Positions 16,234-24,425 of a stretch of 64,000 nt of DNA are shown piece after piece. How positions within the stretch are numbered: the first letter of the stretch is position 1; each line of letters begins with the position of its first letter. Both the position numbers and the translations under genes were made by a program. The DNA comes from Candidatus Gastranaerophilales bacterium (lineage in GTDB: Bacteria; Cyanobacteriota; Vampirovibrionia; Gastranaerophilales; Gastranaerophilaceae), in NCBI GenBank assembly GCA_944323925.1, contig CALUUI010000005.1, positions 34,704 to 98,703 on the forward strand, written 5' to 3'. The notes beneath the pieces are model-generated. The model searched no databases. It worked only from the letters and a program-made list of their open reading frames with translations, and had not been told where the DNA came from.

Positions 16234-16262
16234 TTGAATTAGAGCCATGTTCGGTCTACACT
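16234..16262 (+). promoter_or_regulatory. Promoter for gpmI
   Basis: TTGAAT (16234-16239), 17 bases, TACACT (16257-16262). The ATG of gpmI is 40 bases downstream. Confidence 0.5.
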
Positions 16263-16301
16263 TAAGTTAAGTATTTAAAATAAATTTGAGAGGATAAAAA
16301 A

Positions 16302-17828
16302 ATGAAACGAGTTTTATTATGCATAATGGATGGTTGGGGAATTAGCAAAAACTTAACTCAATACGATGCAACGAAATTATCACACGCAGAAAACGTGCCC
16401 AAACTAATCTCAAACTACCCATCAATGGAAATCCATGCAGATGGAGAATATGTAGGATTACCTGACGGTCAAATGGGGAACTCTGAAGTTGGTCACTTAA
16501 ATATCGGAGCAGGCAGAATTGTTTACCAAGATTTAACAAAGATAAATAAGAGTATAAGAGAAGGTAGCTTCTTTAAGAATGAAAAATTCTTAAATGCTAT
16601 TGAACACGTTAAGAAAAACAATTCAGCACTTCACTTATACGGTCTTGTATCAACAGGCGGTGTCCACTCATCATTAGAACATCTTGAAGCATTAATAAAA
16701 TTAGCAGCGGATAACGGCTTAAAGAAAGTATATGTACACGCATTTTTAGATGGAAGAGATACACCACCACAAAGTGCTTGTCAATATTTAGAAATAATCG
16801 AAAACGAATTAAAGAAATACAACTTACCGCCAATCGCATCTGTAGTTGGAAGATATTACATAATGGACAGAGATAACAGATGGGAAAGAGTAGAAAAAGG
16901 ATATAACTGTCTTGTTTTAGGTGAAGGCGAAAAAGCATCCTCAGCAATAGAAGCAGTTAAGAATTCATATGCAAACGGAGTAACCGATGAATTTGTACTA
17001 CCTGCAGCAATAGGCGGAGAGGAATCAAGAATCCACGATAATGATGCAATAATTTTCTTTAACTATCGTCCAGACAGAGCAAGAGAAATATCAAAAGCAA
17101 TAAACTTCAAAGAGTTTGACGGTTTTGAAAGAAAGAAAGTTTTATCAAACATTTATTATGTAACAATGACAAGTTACGATGAAACCTTCACCTTCCCTGT
17201 AGCATTTGAAAAACAGCACTTAAACAACATTTTAGGTGATGTTTTGCAGGCAAACGGAATAAAGCAATTCAGAACAGCAGAGACTGAAAAATATGCGCAC
17301 GTAACATTCTTCTTCAATGGCGGAGTAGAAGAACCACAAAAGGATGAAACAAGAGTTCTTGTAGCATCACCGAAGGTTGCAACCTATGATCTGCAACCGG
17401 AAATGAGCGCTCCTGAAGTTTGTGAAAAGGTATTGGAAGCAATCGATAATCCAGAATACGGATTTATATTAGTAAACTTTGCGAACCCTGATATGGTTGG
17501 TCATACAGGAGTTTTAGAGGCTGCTGAGAAGGCTTGTAAAACTGTTGATATATGTGTTGGCAAAATTGCTGACAAATGTATAGAAAAAGGAATTACGATG
17601 TTACTAACAGCAGACCACGGTAACGCAGAGGTAATGTATAATGAAGAAACTGGAAAACCTCATACAGCACATACAACAAACAAAGTTCCTTTTGTTGTAA
17701 TAAATGCAGATAGAGAAATTAAACTCGAATCAGATGGTGCATTATGCAATATCGCACCAACCGTTCTTGACCTTATGGGTATAAAACAACCGGAAGATAT
17801 GGACTGTAATTCACTAATAAAACATTAA
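16302..17828 (+). CDS. gpmI: 2,3-bisphosphoglycerate-independent phosphoglycerate mutase
   Basis: 508 residues, the normal length. Metal-binding MDGWG lies near the N-terminus (residues 9-13), the phospho-acceptor Ser in MGNSEVGHLNIGAGR near 58-72, and the TADHGNAE metal motif near 435-442. Substrate-site segments HAFLDGRDTPP and NYRPDRAR are present. It interconverts 3- and 2-phosphoglycerate in glycolysis using two Mn2+ ions. RBS GAGAGG precedes the ATG. The SNF2 gene begins 13 bases after its stop, so the two are probably co-transcribed. Confidence 0.97.
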   Translation: MKRVLLCIMDGWGISKNLTQYDATKLSHAENVPKLISNYPSMEIHADGEYVGLPDGQMGNSEVGHLNIGAGRIVYQDLTKINKSIREGSFFKNEKFLNAIEHVKKNNSALHLYGLVSTGGVHSSLEHLEALIKLAADNGLKKVYVHAFLDGRDTPPQSACQYLEIIENELKKYNLPPIASVVGRYYIMDRDNRWERVEKGYNCLVLGEGEKASSAIEAVKNSYANGVTDEFVLPAAIGGEESRIHDNDAIIFFNYRPDRAREISKAINFKEFDGFERKKVLSNIYYVTMTSYDETFTFPVAFEKQHLNNILGDVLQANGIKQFRTAETEKYAHVTFFFNGGVEEPQKDETRVLVASPKVATYDLQPEMSAPEVCEKVLEAIDNPEYGFILVNFANPDMVGHTGVLEAAEKACKTVDICVGKIADKCIEKGITMLLTADHGNAEVMYNEETGKPHTAHTTNKVPFVVINADREIKLESDGALCNIAPTVLDLMGIKQPEDMDCNSLIKH

Positions 17829-17840
17829 TCAAGGAGAAAT

Positions 17841-20819
17841 ATGGCTGAAGTAAAAGGTTTGGATATAGATTTATCATTCAAAAAGAATAATGTTGATGAA
17901 TTTTTCTTAAATCTGAGCGAAAATCCTGACGGATTTAAAAACAAGGATTTTCGCTATACACTAAGCCTCATATATCAAATTGTAGAAGATGAGTTTGAGG
18001 GAATATTTCTTGGTAAGAATTCCCCGGTGAGGAATACTGATTTTTATTTAATAAATGAAAACGGGAAATTTTCTTTTTTTGTAACTCCAACAAACAATTT
18101 TCAGTTTTACTTAAAATCAAAAGGTTCAATGTTTAGATTTACGCCCAAAGAAGTTAATGGAATTATGGGTTACGTAATGCCGTTAGACATAGTGCTTGAT
18201 TATTTTGGGAGTTTTAGTGAAATAGTTGACTTTGATGCGATATCACAAACATTTATTTACTTTAACAAACTTACTCAATATGTAATAAAGTTAATTGAAA
18301 AACTATATTTTATTCCAACAGTTGTAAAGACTCATAACGACCAAATGTTCAAAATTATTTATGAGCCAATAACTAACACAAAAGAATCAGCACGAATTTT
18401 AAACGAACTAGAGAAGCATTTACCTAACAACATATTTATCAAAGGAGAACAACCGAAGAATTTTGTAACAGATTTTGTTAGAAATTACTTAAACTACCTT
18501 GTCTATAAGTTTTTAGGTATAAAGAGTTACAAATTTAAGGATGTAAAATCAGGACATTATATGCTCAAAAACTTAGAGCAAAAGTGCTACTTAAAAGGTC
18601 AAGATATAGCGGAAAATATAGCTCAATGGTTCGACGAACTATATTTAGGGAAATATGATCTAATCCCGTTCTTCAAAATAGAAAAAGTTGATGATACAGA
18701 TTTTGAACTAAAAATCCACATAAAAAACAGAAAGAATGATGAATCGATTTTAATAGACAAATTATATACCGATGATGAAGTTTGGGGAATAGCATCAGCA
18801 GATATCGGAAAAATAGTAGAAAAGCAGTTAAATTATGCTTTAAGATATATGCCGGAATTAGAAAAATTATTTGAGGATGAAGAAAAATTATCATTACGTT
18901 TAAACCTCAATGAAGTCTATAAAATAATAGCCCAAACCTCCTATTACTTACAGAAAGCACATATAGATGTAATCTTACCACCCGAGTTAAAAAATATAAT
19001 AATACCAAGAGCATCAATAAATGCAAAAGTAAAAGCAAAACGCTCGGAAGAATTGATGAACATCTTTAATACAGTATCCTCAGGCTCGATATCATTAGAT
19101 GACATCTTGGAATTTTCATACGAAATAGTAATCGGCGATGAAAAAATAAGTGTAGAAGATTTCAAAAAGATAATTGATGAAAATACAGGATTGATAAAAT
19201 ATAAAAACAAATATGTTCTAATCGACCCGGAAGAAGGAAAAAAATTATGTGAAAAGATATCGACAGCAAATCACAAAACAATGACGAGATTAGAACTTCT
19301 ACATGCATCAATGTCAGGTAAAGTTCAGGATTACGAATTTAACTATGATGAAGCGTATGCAAACGTGTTAAAAGATTTCCAAAAACCTGTAGAAGTAACC
19401 CCACCAGAAGGATTACACGGTACATTAAGATTTTACCAAAATACCGGTCTAAAATGGTTATGGACAAACGTAAGCAAAGGCTTTGGCTGCTGTATGGCTG
19501 ACGATATGGGGCTTGGTAAAACCATCCAAGTTATTTCATTAATCCTAAAACTAAAAGAAGAGAATAAAATCAAAAAACCAGTACTAGTAATTTGTCCTAC
19601 AACATTAATGGGTAACTGGATAAAAGAATTGCAACAATTTGCACCGGATTTAAGTGCAAAAATGTATCACGGACTTGATAGGAAACCTGAATTTGATGCG
19701 GATGTAATTTTAACAACCTATGCAATCATGCGTATAGATGTAGAGGAGATGAAAAAGCATACTTGGGGAATGATAATAGTTGACGAAGCTCAAAATATTA
19801 AAAATCCGGATACGGCACAAACAATAGCAATAAAATCACTTAAATCAGATATAAAAATAGCAATGACAGGTACCCCTGTAGAAAACAGATTAACTGAATT
19901 ATGGAGTATATTTGACTTCTTAAATAAAGGTTATCTAGGCTCACTAAAAGAATTTCAAAAGAGTTACGCTGTTCCAATAGAAAAATTTAAAGAAAAATCA
20001 AGAGCAACAAAGTTAAAAATGTCAGTAAGTCCTTTTGTACTAAGACGTTTAAAAACAGACAAATCAGTAATCTCAGACTTACCGGAAAAACTTGTAATAA
20101 ACGATTATTGTTACTTATCAAAAGCTCAATCAATTCTATATGAAAAAACATTAAATGAAATGATGACAAAAATCAGCGGATTTACGGGAGTAAGCCGTCG
20201 AGGTAACATTTTCAAATTAATAACAGCATTGAAACAAATATGTAACCACCCATATCAATTTATAAAAGCCGGAGAATTTACCAAAGAAATGAGTGGTAAG
20301 GCAGAAAAATGTGTTGATTTGGTAAGTAATATTTTAGACAATAATGAAAAGACATTAATATTTACCCAATATAAAGAAATGGGGGAAATATTAACAAAAA
20401 TTTTATATGATGAATTCAACAGAGAACCATTATTTTTCCACGGTTCATTAACCGTTCCCCAGCGAGAATCTCTGATAGAAGATTTCCAAAATAACAAAGA
20501 TACAAAGGTAATGATACTATCACTAAAAGCCGGCGGAACAGGTTTAAACTTAACAAGTGCAACAAATGTAATCCATTACGATTTATGGTGGAATCCAGCA
20601 GTAGAGGATCAAGCAACAGATAGAACCTACAGAATCGGTCAAACCAATAACGTAATGGTACACCGATTGATAACACTAGGAACGTTTGAAGAAAAGATAG
20701 ATGAAATGTTAAAATCTAAAAAAGAACTTGCAGATATGGCTGTTTATGAGGGTGAAAAGATAATCACAGAATTATCAGATGAAGAAATCTACAACATTTT
20801 CTCATTATCAGCAGTATAA
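17841..20819 (+). CDS. SNF2-family DEAD-like ATPase/helicase
   Basis: 992 residues. The long N-terminal half (about 1-520) carries no recognised SWIM zinc motif. The ATPase core starts near residue 525. Motif I MADDMGLGKT has Lys560, motif II DEAQ has Asp648, motif III is AMTGTPVENR, motif V is LKAGGTGLNLT, and motif VI is QATDRTYRIGQ. This is the bacterial SNF2 (RapA-like/HepA) type that moves along duplex DNA and remodels protein-DNA complexes. AAGGAG precedes the ATG. It shares a transcript with gpmI and ends at a strong hairpin. Confidence 0.92.
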   Translation: MAEVKGLDIDLSFKKNNVDEFFLNLSENPDGFKNKDFRYTLSLIYQIVEDEFEGIFLGKNSPVRNTDFYLINENGKFSFFVTPTNNFQFYLKSKGSMFRFTPKEVNGIMGYVMPLDIVLDYFGSFSEIVDFDAISQTFIYFNKLTQYVIKLIEKLYFIPTVVKTHNDQMFKIIYEPITNTKESARILNELEKHLPNNIFIKGEQPKNFVTDFVRNYLNYLVYKFLGIKSYKFKDVKSGHYMLKNLEQKCYLKGQDIAENIAQWFDELYLGKYDLIPFFKIEKVDDTDFELKIHIKNRKNDESILIDKLYTDDEVWGIASADIGKIVEKQLNYALRYMPELEKLFEDEEKLSLRLNLNEVYKIIAQTSYYLQKAHIDVILPPELKNIIIPRASINAKVKAKRSEELMNIFNTVSSGSISLDDILEFSYEIVIGDEKISVEDFKKIIDENTGLIKYKNKYVLIDPEEGKKLCEKISTANHKTMTRLELLHASMSGKVQDYEFNYDEAYANVLKDFQKPVEVTPPEGLHGTLRFYQNTGLKWLWTNVSKGFGCCMADDMGLGKTIQVISLILKLKEENKIKKPVLVICPTTLMGNWIKELQQFAPDLSAKMYHGLDRKPEFDADVILTTYAIMRIDVEEMKKHTWGMIIVDEAQNIKNPDTAQTIAIKSLKSDIKIAMTGTPVENRLTELWSIFDFLNKGYLGSLKEFQKSYAVPIEKFKEKSRATKLKMSVSPFVLRRLKTDKSVISDLPEKLVINDYCYLSKAQSILYEKTLNEMMTKISGFTGVSRRGNIFKLITALKQICNHPYQFIKAGEFTKEMSGKAEKCVDLVSNILDNNEKTLIFTQYKEMGEILTKILYDEFNREPLFFHGSLTVPQRESLIEDFQNNKDTKVMILSLKAGGTGLNLTSATNVIHYDLWWNPAVEDQATDRTYRIGQTNNVMVHRLITLGTFEEKIDEMLKSKKELADMAVYEGEKIITELSDEEIYNIFSLSAV

Positions 20820-20840
20820 ACATATAGACAATTATATAGA

Positions 20841-20873
20841 GAGAGGGGCGGCAAAATTATTGCCGCCCCTCTC
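20841..20873. terminator. Bidirectional terminator between convergent genes
   Basis: A 14-pair GC-rich stem, GAGAGGGGCGGCAA (20841-20854) with TTGCCGCCCCTCTC (20860-20873) and a five-base loop. It separates the SNF2 gene (plus) from the amidohydrolase gene (minus). T-rich tails are weak on both sides. Confidence 0.8.
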
Positions 20874-20884
20874 TTCTACTAAAT

Positions 20885-22000
20885 TTATCTTCTTCGATGA
20901 TGATGGTGTCTATGTCTAATATGCGAATGGTCTTCGTTTTTATTAACTGCAGCTGCGCCAATAGCACCTACGGCAATAACTCCAGCGATTGCAGCACCGG
21001 CTTTCGCAAGTGGCGAAACGAATAAACCCTTTTTCATATACAATTTTTTTGAATTAGAGTAAAATATTTGTTTAGACACTTTCTCTGCATCCTTACCGAA
21101 CAGTTGAGAAATAGTAGTCTTAAGATAGCTAACCGTATCAGAATAACATCTCTTATTATTAAAATGCGGGCTTTCCCATTCTCCATAGCACCCTAAAGGA
21201 GCATCCGTACCAAAAACTACTTTACCAAGTCCATTATTATTATAAGCAATATCCAAAATTCTTCTTGTATCTGGCTGTTCCTTTGAAGGGAAACCTGAAT
21301 CTAACCAGTCGACCCAAGATAAATCCATATAAATATTAGCTTTCTTTGTTTTTAGAGCATCCTCAAATACTTTAATCGCATTTTCACGATTAACACGTCC
21401 TTCACCAGCAAGCGATCCTGAATGTCCTAGTATAAAAGGAACTTCAGGAGCTTTTTGAGCTAATTCATAAATTTTCCAAGCATCAGCTTGTCCACCTTGA
21501 CAATGAAAGAAACAAGGCAGATTTTTTTCTTTTGCGAAGTTAATGTATGGCTCATAAGCCTTTAAAAAATCTGCATCATTTTCTAATGGTAATGCCGTCG
21601 GATGAAATTTTAAACCTGAAAAAGTATTTGGATGTCTATTAAATAACTCTTTTATATTAGTTATATCTCCATTAGTCTTAGAAGGTTGGCAAACAGCCAG
21701 AGGTATAAACTCTTTACGCCCTTCAATCATAGTAAGCATTTTTTCATTACCGGTTAACTCATCAGCAAAATTTCCTTTATCAGCAAGAGCAAAGGCACTT
21801 GATACAACCATTTTTTCAATAGTATCAGTAGATTTTTGTCCATTCACTACAACCTCTATCGGAGACTTGATAAACTTATCTAAATTATCAACACCATAAG
21901 TTCTTTCACCCCACTTACCTAAATGAGCATGACCATCAATAATCTTTGCCTGAAATGCAGGATTAGCTCCTCTACCTGAAACAACAGGGATAATTCTCAC
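20885..22000 (-). CDS. Membrane-anchored amidohydrolase (amidohydrolase_2/TatD-like fold)
   Basis: 371 residues, starting at a GTG (22000) six bases after AGGAGG. Metal-site motifs of a TIM-barrel hydrolase are seen: DGHAHLG (22-28), KFHP, FFHCQGG, LGHSGS and FGTDAPLG. A hydrophobic segment near residues 329-352 (AKAGAAIAGVIAVGAIGAAA) is followed by a short tail of His and Arg only. The enzyme would be held on a membrane by its C-terminus. The residue pattern NPAFQAK near the N-terminus recurs in other proteins of this window. A paralogue lies at 55882-57012. Substrate is unknown. Confidence 0.8.
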   Translation of the reverse strand: MRIIPVVSGRGANPAFQAKIIDGHAHLGKWGERTYGVDNLDKFIKSPIEVVVNGQKSTDTIEKMVVSSAFALADKGNFADELTGNEKMLTMIEGRKEFIPLAVCQPSKTNGDITNIKELFNRHPNTFSGLKFHPTALPLENDADFLKAYEPYINFAKEKNLPCFFHCQGGQADAWKIYELAQKAPEVPFILGHSGSLAGEGRVNRENAIKVFEDALKTKKANIYMDLSWVDWLDSGFPSKEQPDTRRILDIAYNNNGLGKVVFGTDAPLGCYGEWESPHFNNKRCYSDTVSYLKTTISQLFGKDAEKVSKQIFYSNSKKLYMKKGLFVSPLAKAGAAIAGVIAVGAIGAAAVNKNEDHSHIRHRHHHHRRR

Positions 22001-22107
22001 TATTTACCTCCTAAAACCTTTTATATAATAAACACTTCCAAGATTATGATACACCCTATAATTGATTAATCCAAGTGGGTAATATAGCATTATTAAGAAA
22101 TGTAAAG

Positions 22108-22713
22108 TTAGAGTTTATTTAGCAACCTTGATTTTATGTTGCAAAAAACATCCGATTTTATTAAATCAAAATTCAACACTGGCAATAATTTGTAAGAATA
22201 AATATTATCAATATCGTTAATATCAGTATAAATAAAACTTTTTATATTAACAGAAGAAAGAGCATGCTTATCTAAAGAATCAGAGTCATAAATAATAGCA
22301 AAATCAGCTTGTTGAGAGATAGCAATATCTACTTGAGAGAGATTATGACAAGCGATACCAATAATAGAATTTGAGACTAAAATATCCCTAGCAGAAAGAA
22401 TATCAATATCATTTTGCCCTAATAAAACCCCATCCGATTGGATTACAAATGCTATATCGGGTCGGTTATTTACGAGGAAAGTAACACCAAATTCTTCACA
22501 TAACAACTTTATTTTTTTTGCATTAGAAATATATTCCCTATCAGAACTTTTATTATCACGATATAGAAGAACTTGAATTCCAGATAAACAAGCCGAAGCA
22601 ATTTCATTCAAAAAAGAGTCAACAGAACTGGACATCTCAAAATCAGCAACTAAAAACAAATTTTTAGAGTGAATTTTTAAATATTTAAGTTTTTGATTAA
22701 AAGCATCATTCAT
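22108..22713 (-). CDS. ThiE/TenI-like TIM-barrel protein, degenerate
   Basis: 201 residues. The centre matches thiamine phosphate synthase or its relative TenI: LVNNRPDIAFVIQSDGVLLGQNDI (residues about 80-103), then IIGIACHN for the usual GvStH segment. The later family motif that binds the phosphate (a Gly-Pro-x-x-x-T-x-T-K stretch) is missing, replaced by YDSDSLDKHALSS. It may therefore be inactive as ThiE, or have a TenI-like or regulatory role. No other thiamine gene is near. No good ribosome site is seen before the ATG. Confidence 0.65.
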   Translation of the reverse strand: MNDAFNQKLKYLKIHSKNLFLVADFEMSSSVDSFLNEIASACLSGIQVLLYRDNKSSDREYISNAKKIKLLCEEFGVTFLVNNRPDIAFVIQSDGVLLGQNDIDILSARDILVSNSIIGIACHNLSQVDIAISQQADFAIIYDSDSLDKHALSSVNIKSFIYTDINDIDNIYSYKLLPVLNFDLIKSDVFCNIKSRLLNKL

Positions 22714-22804
22714 ATAGAAAAAAAATAAGATTACCCAAACGATTATATAACAAAGAATGAGTTAATTCACGAAATAAGGATTTAAGTTATTTATAGAGGC
22801 GGAT

Positions 22805-23377
22805 ATGCTAAAAGCAACATATAAGAAAAAAAGTATAACAGAACTAATAGAGTTAGCACAAGAAGATGATTACAAAGCGTTAGAAGAAATCATCAAATCT
22901 GTGCAGAAGACAGTATATACAACATTAGAATATTTGATGCCAAATAAATCTAATATCTCAGATTTAACTCAAACAGTTTTAATCAAAATGTCTAAAAATA
23001 TAAAAACACTAAAAAGCCCCCAAAAATTTAATATTTGGCTAAACAAAATAATCACAAATGTATATTTTGACGAAATGCGTCGCCTAAAAAACAAATGTTT
23101 TTATATATCAATAGAAGACAACGAATGTAAAGAATTAAAGGATGAAAAAAGCAATACCCCAGCAGAAAAATGCATAGCACAAGAAATAAATAAAATAGTA
23201 AAAGAATCCATTTTAAGTTTACCGGAGCATTTTAAAATAGCAATAATATTAAGAGAATTTGGCGGATTAAGTTATCAAGAGATAGCAGATATAACCAATA
23301 CCGAAATAGGAACAGTAAAATCAAGAATAGCAAGAGCGCGATCGAGATTACAAAACGACTTAAAACACTGTATATAA
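22805..23377 (+). CDS. ECF-type RNA polymerase sigma factor
   Basis: 190 residues. Region 2 lies around 25-100, with DLTQTVLIKMSKNIKTL and FNIWLNKIITNVYFDEMRR. Region 4 lies around 130-185, with the helix-turn-helix LSYQEIADITNTEIGTVKSRIARARSRL. This is the standard extracytoplasmic-function sigma layout. GAGGCGG precedes the ATG. The anti-sigma gene follows after 11 bases, so the pair is one operon. The sigma is expected to be held inactive at the membrane until a surface signal arrives. Target genes are unknown. Confidence 0.92.
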   Translation: MLKATYKKKSITELIELAQEDDYKALEEIIKSVQKTVYTTLEYLMPNKSNISDLTQTVLIKMSKNIKTLKSPQKFNIWLNKIITNVYFDEMRRLKNKCFYISIEDNECKELKDEKSNTPAEKCIAQEINKIVKESILSLPEHFKIAIILREFGGLSYQEIADITNTEIGTVKSRIARARSRLQNDLKHCI

Positions 23378-23388
23378 GGAGAATAAAA

Positions 23389-23937
23389 ATGGATTTAACC
23401 TGCACACAAGTAGAAATGTTACTATCATTTTATATAGATGGCGAATTAAAAGAAAATTTAAAAAACAAAGTAGAAGAACACTTAAAAAATTGCCCTGTCT
23501 GTAGTGCAAAATATGAAACCCTAGTAAAACTATTTAGCGGAATGAGAGAATCAGTAGCAGAATTAAGTCTAAAACAAAGCTATAAGAATGATAACAGCAT
23601 AATAAGCAATCCGGATTATAAAACAAATATGTCCGCATACATAGACAATGAACTTGATAATAATGAAAATATAAAAATAAAAAAACTAACAATAAATAAT
23701 AAAAAAGCAAGAAAATATCTAGAAGATAGTTATGCACTAAAGCATATAATAAACAGTGCCTACGAGAAAAGCAAAAATGAAATGAAACAGGATTTTAGCA
23801 AAAATGTAATGTCAACACTTGATATAGAAAACCAAGAATACACAATAAATCCAATAATAAAAGGATTAGCGATTTTATCGTCAGTAGCGCTCTTTGGAAC
23901 AATAATAACAGCAGTTGTTTTAAATATAAGCTGGTAA
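23389..23937 (+). CDS. Anti-sigma factor with zinc-finger (ZAS) domain and C-terminal membrane helix
   Basis: 182 residues. The ZAS motif is seen as HLKNCPVC near residues 32-39, with a CTQVEMLLSFYIDGEL N-terminal helix. A second, metal-less copy-like segment (MSAYIDNELDNNENIKIKKL) follows near 80-100. One transmembrane helix lies near residues 158-180 (GLAILSSVALFGTIITAVVL), so the bulk is cytoplasmic and little is exposed outside. The signal is probably sensed by proteolysis or by a thiol change at the Zn site. Its stop is one base from the end of the convergent XRE gene. Confidence 0.88.
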   Translation: MDLTCTQVEMLLSFYIDGELKENLKNKVEEHLKNCPVCSAKYETLVKLFSGMRESVAELSLKQSYKNDNSIISNPDYKTNMSAYIDNELDNNENIKIKKLTINNKKARKYLEDSYALKHIINSAYEKSKNEMKQDFSKNVMSTLDIENQEYTINPIIKGLAILSSVALFGTIITAVVLNISW

Positions 23938-23938
23938 A

Positions 23939-24277
23939 TTACTTTTTTCTTAAATCAAACAAGGCGCTAATAAACTTAGATACAACTTCAAGTTCATAAT
24001 CAGATAATTTCTTAATATTTAAAATAATTTCATTTCGTCTATTCTTAAGTTTATTAGCATTATCAAAAACAAATAAATCACTAATGTCGACCTGAAAGAC
24101 TTTAGCGATAGAAACCAGATTTTTGACTTTAGGGAAATGAATACCATTTTCCATCTTACACAGATGTTGCGTATCAAGCCCAACAAGTTCAGCAAGTTGT
24201 TCTTGAGTTAACCCTGCATTTTTTCGCAAAGTTTTAATTCTATTACCAAATAATTTCTTAAAAATTTCTTCATTCAT
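23939..24277 (-). CDS. XRE-family transcriptional regulator
   Basis: 112 residues. Residues 10-65 are a Cro/C1-type helix-turn-helix (RIKTLRKNAGLTQEQLAELV, then the recognition helix with LDTQHLCKMENG). The C-terminal 45 residues are helical and charged, probably for dimerisation. It is divergent from the pilin/YadA/S74 gene, and their shared 148-base gap is rich in palindromes. Control of that gene, and of itself, is likely but inferred. It converges with the anti-sigma gene. Confidence 0.9.
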   Translation of the reverse strand: MNEEIFKKLFGNRIKTLRKNAGLTQEQLAELVGLDTQHLCKMENGIHFPKVKNLVSIAKVFQVDISDLFVFDNANKLKNRRNEIILNIKKLSDYELEVVSKFISALFDLRKK

Positions 24278-24425
24278 TACAGTTCTTTAATCTTACCTAG
24301 CACAAGGTAAATATAGAATATTGTCATTAAACAATAAAATATTGACAAAGTTGTTGTATTATGACATGTATATTATGTATAACTTGATATTCTTTACCAA
24401 GTACTTGATAGAATGAGGAAGAAGG
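24278..24425. promoter_or_regulatory. Palindrome-rich control region between XRE regulator and adhesin gene
   Basis: A perfect inverted repeat TTACCT/AGGTAA lies at 24293-24310, just upstream of the regulator start. TTGTCA (24321-24326) is the inverse of TGACAA (24343-24348). A -35-like TTGACA sits at 24342-24347. The palindrome CAAGTACTTG lies at 24398-24407, and ACTTGATA occurs twice (24382-24389 and 24403-24410). These are plausible operators for the adjacent XRE protein. Confidence 0.5.
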
